The notes below the pieces were generated by a model. That model did no database searches. It saw only the letters and a program-made list of their open reading frames with translations, and had not been told where the DNA came from. A stretch of DNA of 64,000 bases from Amantichitinum ursilacus. Lineage in GTDB: Bacteria; Pseudomonadota; Gammaproteobacteria; Burkholderiales; Chitinibacteraceae. Position 1 is the first letter of the stretch, and every line of letters starts with the position of its first letter. Positions 54,081-63,213 of the stretch are shown here, in pieces. Position numbers and translations under genes: made by a program. Where the stretch lies: contig NZ_LAQT01000037.1 of the NCBI RefSeq assembly GCF_001294205.1, positions 62,001-126,000 on the forward strand. The letters are read 5' to 3'.

Positions 54081-56083
54081 AGGCCTACCTGTGAGTTGGT
54101 ATCTGCAAAAAACGGGTGCCAGCTGTACTGGCTGCTGATTGCGGTGTTGATGTTTTGCCAGGCGGCCAGGCCCGCCGCCGAATCGACGCGCGTCCATGCC
54201 ACATAACGCACGTGGTTAACGCTGAGCCAGTCCAGCGCATCGGGCAACGCGCCTTTGTAAAACAGTTTGGTGCGATCCGATTGCATCCAGACATCGGCCG
54301 GCGCGGCGTGCCACAGGCTGACGTGATTGGGCCAGCCCTGCATTTCGATCTGGCCCGAGAACAAAGCCAGCAGCGTCTGGTTGGTGTACGCATCGCCCGT
54401 CACGTTTTCCAGCAAAATGCCACGCGGGGCCACGCTGAGGAAATTGACCATATCGCGCATCGGCGCATCGGCGGTAAAGCCGCTGGCACCATTCATGCGG
54501 CCCATGTCGCCCTTGGGGGTGGCCCACCAGTAATACGCGGTGTCGTAGCCGTAGCAAACCGTGATCAGCAGCAGCGCGGCCAACGCCACGCCACGGATCC
54601 AGCGCCGGGCGCTGGCCAAAGCGATGCCGCCCAAGGCCAACAGCGCGCCACTCCACATCCAGCCCCACCATTTCATCGTGGTGTTGGTGCGGGTGAACTT
54701 GCCGCCGGACGGATCTTGCACGTAGATAAATTCGCTGAGGATCAGCATCGCGCCAAACGCCAGCACCAGCATCAGCGCAAACGGACGGGTGCGACGTTCA
54801 AACAAAGCCAGCACCAGCAACAGCAATAGCGGCCACATCAACGCCACATAACGCAGCAACGGCGTGTGATCCATCCATTTAACCAGGTGGATGGGCGTAT
54901 TGATGGCCTGGTTGGCCAGTCCGCTTAGATAGGGGTAGACCAGCACGGCGCTGATCAAACCGCCGGCCACCAGCGCGGCCCAATCGGGCGGTCGTTTTTG
55001 CAGATAACGCCAGCCTGTCCACGCCGCCTGCAGCACCAGCGCAAACGGAAAAATCCACGTGTTGGTGATCAGCATCAGCGGCAAGGTGGCTGGCAAAAGC
55101 GCCTGCGCCAGGCGGGGGTGGCGGCAAGCGGCGGGCGCGACTTCTAACCACGCCAGCAAGGCCAGCGGCAAGAACAGCAGCAGAAAGCTGCCCAGCGGCG
55201 GATGGTAATCGCCCAGAAAATACTGATAGCCGAAGTTTTCCATCGGCAGATCGCGCGCTTCAAAATCAGGCGTGGGTTTGCTTTGATCGGTGAGCGGCGG
55301 AAACACGCTGCGGCCCAGCTCGGTGCCGAAGGCGGCGATGCGCGTGTCGTAGCTGCCAATAAAGCGCGCGCTGGCCCACATGTGGTCGTTGGCGTTCCAT
55401 TCGGGCGGGTTATTGGGCTGATCGTTAACCACCAGATGGATTAGCGGCGAAATGCCCGTGCCACCGATCATGACCGCGGCCACCAGCACCACGCGCGGCA
55501 GTCGCGTTTTGATCAGGCGGCTGGCAAAGTCCCACGCCAGCGTGGCCGAGAGCGCCATCACCAATACAAAAGCGATGTTGTAGGCAAAGCCCGCATTCCA
55601 GCCCAGCAGACGGCCCATCAGCGCCGCGCCGTAATGCTCGAAGGCGTAGTAGAAATCAAAGCGATGCGGCGGATACCAGATATCGAGCGGTGGCAGCGTG
55701 TCGCCCGGATAGTAGTTCTGCATGAAATACAGATCGGTTACGCGCTCGGACGTGGGGTAGATGGTGGGGAACAGGAATTTCCAGATCAGCCCATAGGCAA
55801 ACGCCACGCCTAACACCACTTCGCCGCGCCAGAACGGCGAGCTGTTCCAGCGCGGGCGTTCCCACCAGACGATGGCGGCGGCGATGGCGGCGGTAAACGG
55901 CCACAGCCAGTTGATATTGCCCAGCCCGCAAAAATGCTCGAACGCGCAGACGACCAGCGTAATGCCCAGCACGCCCACCACGCGCGCCAACGGATACGGC
56001 AGCACGCGGCCAAACAGCAGCGTGACGCCCGCCAGATGCAGCCACAGCAGCGCAATGCTGCCCAGCAAGAAAATCATCGCCAT
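54065..56083 (-). CDS. DUF2298-type polytopic membrane protein (copy B)
   Basis: A 672-residue protein with about 13 transmembrane helices. Characteristic DUF2298 (Chlor_Arch_YYY) segments are [23 protein letters not shown] near residues 134-156 and [22 protein letters not shown] near 280-301, i.e. the YYxFxHY and LGDxHPP motifs. The family is predicted to be GT-C-like glycosyltransferases or sugar-lipid transporters; no member with a known role is familiar to me. The ATG at 56083 shares a base with the upstream stop (TGATG). Paralog of the next gene upstream. Confidence 0.78.
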   Translation of the reverse strand: MAMIFLLGSIALLWLHLAGVTLLFGRVLPYPLARVVGVLGITLVVCAFEHFCGLGNINWLWPFTAAIAAAIVWWERPRWNSSPFWRGEVVLGVAFAYGLIWKFLFPTIYPTSERVTDLYFMQNYYPGDTLPPLDIWYPPHRFDFYYAFEHYGAALMGRLLGWNAGFAYNIAFVLVMALSATLAWDFASRLIKTRLPRVVLVAAVMIGGTGISPLIHLVVNDQPNNPPEWNANDHMWASARFIGSYDTRIAAFGTELGRSVFPPLTDQSKPTPDFEARDLPMENFGYQYFLGDYHPPLGSFLLLFLPLALLAWLEVAPAACRHPRLAQALLPATLPLMLITNTWIFPFALVLQAAWTGWRYLQKRPPDWAALVAGGLISAVLVYPYLSGLANQAINTPIHLVKWMDHTPLLRYVALMWPLLLLLVLALFERRTRPFALMLVLAFGAMLILSEFIYVQDPSGGKFTRTNTTMKWWGWMWSGALLALGGIALASARRWIRGVALAALLLITVCYGYDTAYYWWATPKGDMGRMNGASGFTADAPMRDMVNFLSVAPRGILLENVTGDAYTNQTLLALFSGQIEMQGWPNHVSLWHAAPADVWMQSDRTKLFYKGALPDALDWLSVNHVRYVAWTRVDSAAGLAAWQNINTAISSQYSWHPFFADTNSQVGLWIRR

Positions 56084-58107
56084 CAGCGGCGCTCCCACAG
56101 GCCGACTTCCTGCCCGTTATTGTTATTGAACGCGCGCCAGATGTACTGGCTGGAGAGCGCGCTTTTCATGCGCTCGAAGGCGGCGGCGTCGCGTTGCTGG
56201 TCGGTCTGGCTCCAGATGATGTAGCGAATGCGATGGTCCGCAGCCCAGCGTGCCGCATCGGGCAAACCGCCGTGATACAGCGCGCGCACCATATCGGCAT
56301 CGCGGCTGATAAACCACGGCTGATTGCGCCACAGACCTTCGTGGTCCGGCCAACCCAGCGCCGACGGCTGGCCACTGTGCAAGGCATATGCGCCGTGCAC
56401 GCTATAGCTGCCGGCATCCAGGCCCTCCAGCACCAGACCGCGCGGTGCATTGCGCAGATAAGTAATGATGCTGCGCGCACCTTGTTGCTCGTATAGCCAG
56501 CCTTCGCCTGCCAGACGGCCCGCATGCGTTTTGGGGTGATACGCCCAGTACTGCGCTTGCGGCAGCAGATAAACGCACACGGCCAGCAACGGTACCCACG
56601 CCAGCGCGCGCCGCAACTTGCATTGCAGCGACAACGCAAATATCCCCAGCACCGCCAGGGCGGCCGGATACAACCACGACCACCATTTGATCACCGCGTT
56701 AAAGCGGTTGTAGCGCCCGCCGTTGGGATCATCGACAAACAGGATTTCAGTGATGGCCAATAACAGCACCACGCCCCATGCCGCCCACCAGCTGCCGCGC
56801 GCTTTCGGGCCCGCGCTGAGCGTAAGCACCAGCAGCCACAGCACCGGCCACCATAAGGCCAGAAACTGGCGCATCGGCGTGTGATCTTCCGGCTGCACCA
56901 GCCGGATCGGCGTGCCCAAGGCATTGGGGGCGAAATGAGTAAGAAAGGGGTAGATGGCCACCGCGCCCGCCACCAGTCCGGCCAGCAAAGCGCGCCAGGC
57001 CAGGCCTTGCGGCGTACGCCATTGCCACAACGCCCATCCCAGCACCATCAGGCCTTGTAGCGGCAGCGTCCATGGGTTGAGGGCCAGCAACACCGGCTGC
57101 GCCAGCCCGATCAGAAAGGTGAGTGTGCTGGCGCTGGGGTGGGCATCATCCAACGCGGGTGCTGGCGGTTCTATGGTTGCGCTGGATGCCGCACGCCGCG
57201 CGCGCCATGCCACGGCGCCCATCAAACCCAGCGTGAGGAACAACAGCGCAAAGCCCCCCATCGGCGGATGCAGATCTCCCAGATAGGTGTAATACGACAG
57301 GGTTTCGAGGGGCAGATCGCGCGGCTCGGTGCCCGCTTCGGCCGGGGGAAACAGCGCGCGGCCCACGCTGGTGTTGACCTGCTGGTCGTACAGACCGACA
57401 AAGCGCGTGTTGCTCCACAATCGCGTGACGGCGCTGGCGTCGTCATGCGGCAGGTCATAGATGAATGGAATCAGCGGTGCCACGCCGGTGCCGCCCACCA
57501 GGACAGCGGCTGCCAGCAACAAGCGCGGGGCGCGCGCATTCAGCCGGCGACGCGACAGGCTCCACACCAGCGAACCAATCAGGCCAAACGTGGTGCAAAA
57601 GCCCAGGTTCATGGCGCGGCCGGCATCAAGATGTAAAAAGCGCGCCTGCAACGCCGCAGCGTAATGCAGGAAGCCGTAATACATATCAAAGCGATAGCCA
57701 GGCAGCCATTGATCCGGCGGCGGCAAAGTCTGGCCGGGCAGGTAGTTGGCGATGAAGAACAGATCGGTTAAATGCTCGGATTGCGCATCCAGATCCGGAA
57801 ACACAAAGCGCCACGCCAGCGCCAGCAAAAACGCCAGCACAAACGGATATTGCGCTTCCCACCACGCGGCCGAACGCGCCACATCGCGCAGCACGATCAC
57901 GCTGAGCACGGTGCACACGGGCCAGGCCCAGGCCAGCGAACCCAGTCCGACAAAATGTTCAACAAAAAACAGCGCCAGGCACAGCGCCAGCACACCCACT
58001 GCGCGCGCCAGATCGATATCCGGCAAGCGACGCTGCGCAAGGTGCGCCAGCCCCGCCAGGTTAACCCAGAGCAGCGCGAGCGTAAGCCCCAGGGCAATCA
58101 TGCCCAT
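56083..58107 (-). CDS. DUF2298-type polytopic membrane protein (copy A)
   Basis: A 674-residue protein with about 13 transmembrane helices. It carries the same motifs as copy B: LPGYRFDMYYGFLHYAAALQARF and LSYYTYLGDLHPPMGGFALLF, and a matching end (SSQYIWRAF... VGLWERR against SSQYSWHPF... VGLWIRR). The two are therefore tandem paralogs that have diverged. The ATG at 58107 has AGGAGG seven bases upstream, a strong site fitting the first gene of an operon. The function is probably sugar transfer or lipid-sugar handling, by family only. Confidence 0.78.
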   Translation of the reverse strand: MGMIALGLTLALLWVNLAGLAHLAQRRLPDIDLARAVGVLALCLALFFVEHFVGLGSLAWAWPVCTVLSVIVLRDVARSAAWWEAQYPFVLAFLLALAWRFVFPDLDAQSEHLTDLFFIANYLPGQTLPPPDQWLPGYRFDMYYGFLHYAAALQARFLHLDAGRAMNLGFCTTFGLIGSLVWSLSRRRLNARAPRLLLAAAVLVGGTGVAPLIPFIYDLPHDDASAVTRLWSNTRFVGLYDQQVNTSVGRALFPPAEAGTEPRDLPLETLSYYTYLGDLHPPMGGFALLFLTLGLMGAVAWRARRAASSATIEPPAPALDDAHPSASTLTFLIGLAQPVLLALNPWTLPLQGLMVLGWALWQWRTPQGLAWRALLAGLVAGAVAIYPFLTHFAPNALGTPIRLVQPEDHTPMRQFLALWWPVLWLLVLTLSAGPKARGSWWAAWGVVLLLAITEILFVDDPNGGRYNRFNAVIKWWSWLYPAALAVLGIFALSLQCKLRRALAWVPLLAVCVYLLPQAQYWAYHPKTHAGRLAGEGWLYEQQGARSIITYLRNAPRGLVLEGLDAGSYSVHGAYALHSGQPSALGWPDHEGLWRNQPWFISRDADMVRALYHGGLPDAARWAADHRIRYIIWSQTDQQRDAAAFERMKSALSSQYIWRAFNNNNGQEVGLWERR

Positions 58108-58356
58108 GATCCATCCTCCTGATTGGCCGGCAACGCAGCGTCAGTCGCCGGGTTATCCCGGTCTGCCGCGCTGCTTTTGAATTACGTCCGGCTTTCTATC
58201 ATGCCCATCCGCAGGCTCCAACCTGCAAGACGGCTTTTTTTGTGCTGGCAAGCGTACACCAACCCGCGTCAGCTGCGCATGTGAAGCGTGCTGCGCTGTG
58301 GCGTGCTGGATGGATGGCACTTGCCACGCCGCCGACGGCGCGGTCCAATCGCGCCC
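58108..58356. other. Divergent promoter region of the DUF2298 operon and ykgJ-like gene
   Basis: About 250 bp. The frame of the downstream plus gene is open back to about 58288 but the extra residues are Arg-rich. No distinct promoter motif is seen. Confidence 0.4.
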
Positions 58357-58620
58357 ATGTCTTTATCCTGCCGACCGGGCTGCGGCGCGTGCTGCATCGC
58401 CCCTTCCATCACCAGCCCCATTCCGGGCATGCCGCAGGGCAAGCCCGCTGGCGTGCCCTGCATCAACCTGCTGCCGGACGCGCGCTGTGGCATTTTCGGC
58501 CACCCGCAACGGCCCGCGTTTTGCGCGGGACTGCAGCCTTCTGAAGAAATGTGCGCGGATAGCGCGCCAGCGGCGCTGCGTTGGCTGACGCAGCTTGAGG
58601 TGGCGACCCGGCCGGGGTGA
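58357..58620 (+). CDS. YkgJ-family (UPF0153) cysteine-cluster protein
   Basis: A small 87-residue protein with the CxxCxxCC cluster (CRPGCGACC) followed by the family's [22 protein letters not shown] and more cysteines ([15 protein letters not shown]). This cluster likely binds Fe-S or zinc; the cellular role is unknown. The ATG at 58357 gives the length of E. coli YeiW-type members, while an earlier start at 58288 would add a non-matching extension. It is convergent with alaX, with the stops 75 bp apart. Confidence 0.88.
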   Translation: MSLSCRPGCGACCIAPSITSPIPGMPQGKPAGVPCINLLPDARCGIFGHPQRPAFCAGLQPSEEMCADSAPAALRWLTQLEVATRPG

Positions 58621-58695
58621 GTGATGGCCGGGCCGCGGCGGTGAATGTTGCCTTTTTGGCAACGGTCGTAGCCAGAAAGGCAACGATTGATCGTT

Positions 58696-59436
58696 TTACT
58701 CCTCCTGATCTTCCTCAAACGCCAACGTAATCCGCACCGCCTGGTTATTTACGCGCTCTATGCCGTTGCAGCGCACGCGGCCGATCTGGCTGGTGCGTTT
58801 AACGTGGGGGCCGCCGCACGGCAGCACGGTCAGTCCGGCGATATCCACCACGCGGATCGGGTCGCTGCCCATGCGTTCTGCGCTGCTGAGATATCGCGCG
58901 ATGTCGGGTTTTTTTAGCGCCGCATTGTGCTCAAGCCAGCGCGGCCGCACCGGCAGGTCGCGCGCGATCAGTTCATTCATTTTGCCCGTCAGCGTTTCGG
59001 TGTCGATCGGGCCTTTGGGCTGGGCGAAATCGACAAAGCCCATGCGGGCGGTGACCGCGCTGGCTTGCACTTCAGTGGGCACCACGGCGCAGAGCAAATG
59101 CAGCGCGGTGTGCATGCGCATGTGGCGCAGGCGGCGGATCCAGTCCACTTGCAACGTCACACTGGCGCCGGGGGCGAGGCCCAGCACGGCTTGCTCGGGC
59201 AGATGCAGGATCAGGCCCGGCTCTTCGCGGTCAACGCGCGTATCAACGATGCGCACCGCGCCGCCGTCGGCGTTGTGCAGCCAGCCCACATCACCCGGCA
59301 GATCGGCATGGCGCGGGCAGAAGATGGTGCGATCCAGCACGATGCTGCCGTCGGTATGGCAGCCCAGCACCTGCGCGCTGGCTTCCATCAAAGTGGGCTC
59401 TTCTTCAAACAACCTTTGGGTGCGGCTTCGGGTCAT
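58696..59436 (-). CDS. alaX: Alanyl-tRNA editing protein AlaX
   Basis: Free-standing editing domain that hydrolyses mischarged Ser- or Gly-tRNA(Ala). The 246-residue protein has the zinc ligands HTALH (HxxxH) and CGGPHV in the expected order. It also has the LHNADGGAVRIVDTRVDRE beta region of the AlaX-L type. The ATG at 59436 (MTRSRTQRLFEEEPTL) aligns with family starts; residues upstream are not conserved-looking. It is divergent from the lipoprotein trio. Confidence 0.92.
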   Translation of the reverse strand: MTRSRTQRLFEEEPTLMEASAQVLGCHTDGSIVLDRTIFCPRHADLPGDVGWLHNADGGAVRIVDTRVDREEPGLILHLPEQAVLGLAPGASVTLQVDWIRRLRHMRMHTALHLLCAVVPTEVQASAVTARMGFVDFAQPKGPIDTETLTGKMNELIARDLPVRPRWLEHNAALKKPDIARYLSSAERMGSDPIRVVDIAGLTVLPCGGPHVKRTSQIGRVRCNGIERVNNQAVRITLAFEEDQEE

Positions 59437-59797
59437 GGCGGTCTCGGCAGGGGGCGGAAGGGGAAGGAAATGGCAGTCTGGCCAGGATGCCTGCGCAGTT
59501 TGTTGACGGCAGTCAACATCGACACAGAACGACATCGGTAGGGTGCGGGTCTGGTTGTAACGGTGACAGGCTTTGCCAGCGGGGCTGAATATTGCTTACA
59601 ACATGCTGTTGTTTTAATCGCAATAAAGGCAAAATTCGCCAGATTTGGGCAAAATTCCGAATATCAGCATGTTATAATTTACAAGATTTTTGATTTTCGC
59701 TTACGGCTTGTAGGGCGGGCTGCTACATCGCTTTTGATACGTCCTGATACGGCCCCAGGCACGTGGTTTTTGATGAACAACACAGGTTTTATCCAGA
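59437..59797. other. Divergent regulatory region between alaX and the CsgG-like operon
   Basis: About 360 bp without a supported gene. AT-rich at 59600-59700. It contains the extended -10 promoter annotated separately and a long 5' leader of about 110 bases before the first lipoprotein gene. Confidence 0.5.
59670..59678 (+). promoter_or_regulatory. Extended -10 promoter of the CsgG-like lipoprotein operon
   Basis: TGTTATAAT: a perfect TATAAT at 59673-59678 preceded by TGn. There is no -35 at standard spacing (TTGGGC is 22 bp away), consistent with an extended -10 promoter. The start codon is 120 bp downstream. Confidence 0.5.
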
Positions 59798-60475
59798 ATG
59801 ACTAAATTTTCGTTTGCTTTGCCCGTTATCGCTGCGGCCAGCTTGCTGGCAGGCTGCGCCACCGAAACGTCGCGTACCGTGCCAGTGGCCAAAGTGGAAT
59901 CGGCCAGCGTGGCCTACGCGGGCAAGCGCGCACCGATTGCGGTGGGCAAGTTTGATAATCGTTCGAGCTATATGCGTGGCATTTTCTCGGACAACGTTGA
60001 CCGTCTGGGCAGCCAGGCCAAGACCATCCTGATTACTCATTTGCAGCAGACCAACCGCTTTAGCGTGCTTGAGCGCGACAACATGGATGAGATCAAGCAA
60101 GAAGCAGCCATCCAGAACAAGGCGCAAAAACTGAAGGGCGCGGATTACGTGATCACCGGCGATGTGACCGAGTTTGGCCGCAAAGAAACCGGCGACATGC
60201 AGCTGTTTGGCCTGTTGGGCCGTGGTAAATCGCAAGTGGCCTATGCCAAGGTGGCGCTGAATGTGGTGAACACGCAGACGTCCGAGGTGGTGTATTCGGT
60301 GCAAGGCGCGGGCGAATATGCGCTCGACAACCGCGAAGTGCTCGGCTTTGGTGGCACTGCCAGCTATGACTCGACACTGAACGGCAAGGTGCTGGATCTG
60401 GCGATCCGCGAAGCAGTAAACAACCTGGTGGCTGGCGTTACCGCAGGCGCCTGGCAACCCACTGCTGCTAATTGA
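59798..60475 (+). CDS. CsgG/HfaB-like outer-membrane lipoprotein
   Basis: A 225-residue lipoprotein with lipobox LAGC (Cys near residue 20) and the CsgG fold: RAPIAVGKFDNRSSY, QTNRFSVLERDNMDEIKQEAAIQNK, and LKGADYVITGDVTEFG. CsgG makes export channels for curli, but no curli subunit genes are present; this family also occurs with DUF4810 and DUF799 lipoproteins, as at the Neisseria GNA1162 locus. First gene of that trio. Confidence 0.88.
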   Translation: MTKFSFALPVIAAASLLAGCATETSRTVPVAKVESASVAYAGKRAPIAVGKFDNRSSYMRGIFSDNVDRLGSQAKTILITHLQQTNRFSVLERDNMDEIKQEAAIQNKAQKLKGADYVITGDVTEFGRKETGDMQLFGLLGRGKSQVAYAKVALNVVNTQTSEVVYSVQGAGEYALDNREVLGFGGTASYDSTLNGKVLDLAIREAVNNLVAGVTAGAWQPTAAN

Positions 60476-60518
60476 GCGTCGCGCTTCCTAATCCGATTTA
60501 CGTACCAGGTTGATGTTC

Positions 60519-60890
60519 ATGTCGATTGTTAAAGCCAGTAAAGCGGCGGCGTTGTGCGCCGTCGCCGCGGTGAGCCTGTTGTCAGGCTGCGCCGCACAAC
60601 AAAAGCCCCTGTATGGCTGGGGCCATTACCAACAAAACGTTTATTCGTATTTCAAATCCACGGACGGCGATACCACCGCCCAGGTCACCGAGCTGGAAGC
60701 CGATCTGCAAAAGATGCTGGCCACGGGCGAAGCGGTGCCGCCGGGCTATCACGCGCATATGGGCTTGCTGTACGCCAAATCGGGCCGCATGGAACTGACG
60801 CAGCGCGAATTCGAAACCGAGAAAAAACTGTATCCGGAATCCACCGCGTATATGGATTTTCTGCTGCGTAATTTCTCGAAGAAGGATTAA
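60519..60890 (+). CDS. DUF4810 lipoprotein
   Basis: A 123-residue lipoprotein with lipobox LSGC (Cys near residue 24), then LYGWGHYQQNVYSYFKS, the DUF4810 signature, and a TPR-like C-terminal helix pair. The ATG at 60519 is used; in-frame ATG 60513 and TTG 60510 are alternatives, since AGG lies close by. The stop overlaps the next start (TAATG). Confidence 0.87.
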   Translation: MSIVKASKAAALCAVAAVSLLSGCAAQQKPLYGWGHYQQNVYSYFKSTDGDTTAQVTELEADLQKMLATGEAVPPGYHAHMGLLYAKSGRMELTQREFETEKKLYPESTAYMDFLLRNFSKKD

Positions 60891-61561
60891 TGATGCGTTT
60901 CAGCTCGATCAAGGCGCTGGCCGCCGCCGCCGTATTGGCCATGCTGGCCACGGGTTGCGCCAAGCCCACCCAGTCCTACGATTACACCGCGTTTAAACGC
61001 AGCAAACCCGCGTCGATTCTGGTGCTGCCGCCGGTTAACAAATCGCCTGATGTGAATGCCACCTACGGCATGCTGGCGCAGATGACGCGTCCGCTGGCCG
61101 AGGCCGGCTATTACGTGGTGCCGGTGGCGCTGGTTGATGAAACCTTCAAGCGTAACGGCGTGGTTAACCCGGATGAGATGCAGTCCATCGGCATCGATAA
61201 ACTGCGCCAGACCTACGGCGCGGACGCTGCGCTGTATGTTGAAGTGGAAAAATACGGTTCGTCGTATTACGTGATCGGTAGCGAAGTCACCGTGGTGGCC
61301 AGCGCTCGCCTGGTGGATCTGCGCAATGGCGACGTACTGTGGACGCATCGCGCCTCGGCCTCCAGCGCCGAGCAGAACAACAACAGCGGCGGAGGTTTGA
61401 TCGGCATGCTGGTGACCGCAGCCGTCAAGCAAGTGATGAACACGCTGTCGGACCGCACGTTTGACTATGCCGGTGTGGCCAGCAACCGCCTGGTGGCGCA
61501 AGGCCAACCAGACGGCATGCTGTATGGCCCGCGCTCGCCGCGTTATGTCAAAGAGCAATAA
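60890..61561 (+). CDS. DUF799 lipoprotein (GNA1162-like)
   Basis: A 223-residue lipoprotein with lipobox ATGC (Cys near residue 23). The core ASILVLPPVNKSPDVNATYGMLAQMTRPLAEAGYYVVPVALVDETFK matches DUF799, whose Neisseria member GNA1162 has a TolB-like fold and has been proposed to form part of a transport system. Two ATGs lie at 60890 and 60893; the second has better spacing to AGGA. Last of three, followed by a strong terminator. Confidence 0.9.
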   Translation: MMRFSSIKALAAAAVLAMLATGCAKPTQSYDYTAFKRSKPASILVLPPVNKSPDVNATYGMLAQMTRPLAEAGYYVVPVALVDETFKRNGVVNPDEMQSIGIDKLRQTYGADAALYVEVEKYGSSYYVIGSEVTVVASARLVDLRNGDVLWTHRASASSAEQNNNSGGGLIGMLVTAAVKQVMNTLSDRTFDYAGVASNRLVAQGQPDGMLYGPRSPRYVKEQ

Positions 61562-61592
61562 CGCCGGGCTGCCGACGTTCGGCTGAAGTTGA

Positions 61593-61625
61593 AAGCCCTC
61601 GCTGCGTTTGCGCGAGGGCTTTTTT
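61593..61625 (+). terminator. Rho-independent terminator after the lipoprotein trio
   Basis: A 9-bp stem AGCCCTCGC/GCGAGGGCT (61593-61601 with 61612-61620) and a run of T. Confidence 0.93.
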
Positions 61626-61735
61626 GTGGCTGGATAAGTCGGGCATCGCAAGTGCGGGTCGGATCACAGAGGGGTTATAACGCACGCGGCGTATCCAGAC
61701 GCGGCGACCACTGCAATTGCTAATGAAACTACTCA

Positions 61736-61832
61736 TAGGGTGGGTCTAGACCCACCGACTAAAGCTATAGAAAGGATGCAAAGAAAGTGGGGCTCATCAG
61801 CGGCTTTGAGTGGTGGGTCTAGACCCACCCTA
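61736..61832. repeat. Dispersed GGTGGGTC palindromic repeat, single unit
   Basis: Starts TAGGGTGGGTCTAGACCCACC and ends GGTGGGTCTAGACCCACCCTA. The inner part keeps only CTAAAGC and CGGCTTTGAG of the core, so it is a more diverged copy. Both end palindromes here contain TCTAGA. Confidence 0.85.
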
Positions 61833-61946
61833 TGTTTGCTGTGCGCCAAGTTGCGCACTTTGACGCTCGCTTGGCATGTTGGCATGCGCACGGAACACGG
61901 GCTGGGTCAGCAAACCCCACACAGATTAAGGCCAATTGAGCGGCAT

Positions 61947-61979
61947 AAAAAAAAACGCCCGGGCGGGACGCTTTTTTTT
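61947..61979. terminator. Bidirectional A/T-flanked hairpin after exbD
   Basis: A GC-rich core (CGCCCGGGCGGGACGC) flanked by nine A on the left and eight T on the right, 23 bp past the exbD stop; the stem is imperfect. Confidence 0.75.
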
Positions 61980-62001
61980 GGGGCGACTGGACAACGTCTC
62001 C

Positions 62002-62418
62002 TTACTGCGGATCGGGCTCAGTCACAAAGCCCAACTTCTGCACGCCAGCCGACTGGATGGCGGCCATCGCTTTCGCCACAAACTCGTACGGCACCTTGCG
62101 ATCGCCACGCAGGCGGATATTGGGTTGCGGGTCTTTGCGCGCGATTTCGGCCAGTCTGGTTTTGAACTCGGCATCAGTCAGTCTGGCTTCGTCCCAATAG
62201 ATGGAGCCATCGGTGACCACCGAGATATTCACCGTTTGTGGTTTAACGATTTCGGGCTGGTTGGCGGCGCGTGGCAGGTCAACTTTAACCGCGTGCGTCA
62301 GTACCGGCACCGTCAGCATAAAGATGATGAGCAACACCAACATGACGTCGACCAGCGGCGTCATATTGATTTCGCTCATGACTTCGCCGCTATCCCCAAT
62401 CGATTTGCTGAAGGCCAT
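62002..62418 (-). CDS. exbD: TonB-system proton channel subunit ExbD
   Basis: Inner-membrane motor subunit, 138 residues: cytoplasmic N-terminus, one transmembrane helix NMTPLVDVMLVLLIIFMLTV with the essential Asp, and a periplasmic domain ending GVQKLGFVTEP. GGAG lies eight bases before the start and overlaps the exbB stop region. Last gene of tonB-exbB-exbD. Confidence 0.95.
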   Translation of the reverse strand: MAFSKSIGDSGEVMSEINMTPLVDVMLVLLIIFMLTVPVLTHAVKVDLPRAANQPEIVKPQTVNISVVTDGSIYWDEARLTDAEFKTRLAEIARKDPQPNIRLRGDRKVPYEFVAKAMAAIQSAGVQKLGFVTEPDPQ

Positions 62419-62424
62419 GGCGTG

Positions 62425-63168
62425 TTACTCCGCGCGTTTGGTTTGGCCGTTCACCACGGCCAGTTGCGGGCGGCCACCTTGCTGCTCGCGCGCTACCGGT
62501 GCGCCGGTCACAAAGTAGGCGTGCAGATCTTGCGCAAAGCGGTTGAGCTTGCCCACCACGGCGCGGTTGCCGCGGACCAACGCGTTGTAGGCCAGCACGG
62601 CGGGGATGGCGACGGCCAGACCGAAAGCGGTCATCACCAGCGATTCGCCAACCGGGCCGGCGATCTTGTCGATGCTGGCGGCGCCGGCAGCGGAGATGCC
62701 GATCAGCGCGTGGTAGATGCCCCACACCGTGCCGAACAAGCCTACAAACGGCGCCGTGCTACCTACCGACGCCAGGATGGACAGGCCGCGTTGCATGCGC
62801 TCGGTGCCTTCTTCGATGGCGCCATTCAAGCAGCTGATCAGCCAGTCCGACAGCGCCAGTTGGCCATGCAGATCGGCCTGGTTTTCTTTGTGGTGCGAAA
62901 CCGCCGCCTGGCTTTCCAGCGCCAGCAGACGGAACGGATTGTCTTCGGCCTTGCCCGTCAGCAGCGCCAGACCTTCGTCGAAACGATGCGCATGCCAGAA
63001 GCCGTGGGCCGCCGCGGCGCGACGGCGGTTGGCGATGACGCGCAAGGTATGGGTGACGATCACGTACCAACTGGCCACCGACATGATCAGCAAAATGGCG
63101 GCGATGGTATGGGTGATGAAATCGCCTTGTGCCCACAGGTGGGACAGGCTGAATTGCTGCGGTTGCAT
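62425..63168 (-). CDS. exbB: TonB-system proton channel subunit ExbB
   Basis: A 247-residue protein of the MotA/TolQ/ExbB family with three transmembrane helices: ITHTIAAILLIMSVASWYVIV, the APFVGLFGTVWGIYHALIGI helix, and ESLVMTAFGLAVAIPAVLAYN. AAGGAG lies eight bases upstream of the ATG. It pairs with ExbD to energise TonB. Confidence 0.95.
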   Translation of the reverse strand: MQPQQFSLSHLWAQGDFITHTIAAILLIMSVASWYVIVTHTLRVIANRRRAAAAHGFWHAHRFDEGLALLTGKAEDNPFRLLALESQAAVSHHKENQADLHGQLALSDWLISCLNGAIEEGTERMQRGLSILASVGSTAPFVGLFGTVWGIYHALIGISAAGAASIDKIAGPVGESLVMTAFGLAVAIPAVLAYNALVRGNRAVVGKLNRFAQDLHAYFVTGAPVAREQQGGRPQLAVVNGQTKRAE

Positions 63169-63213
63169 GGGGGAGGTCTCCTTGTTTATCTGATTCGGCG
63201 GGCGGGGCGGCGC

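Noticed and set aside
59798-60475. Curli secretion locus
   Set aside because: The CsgG-like protein is accompanied by DUF4810 and DUF799 lipoproteins, not by csgA, csgB, csgE or csgF.
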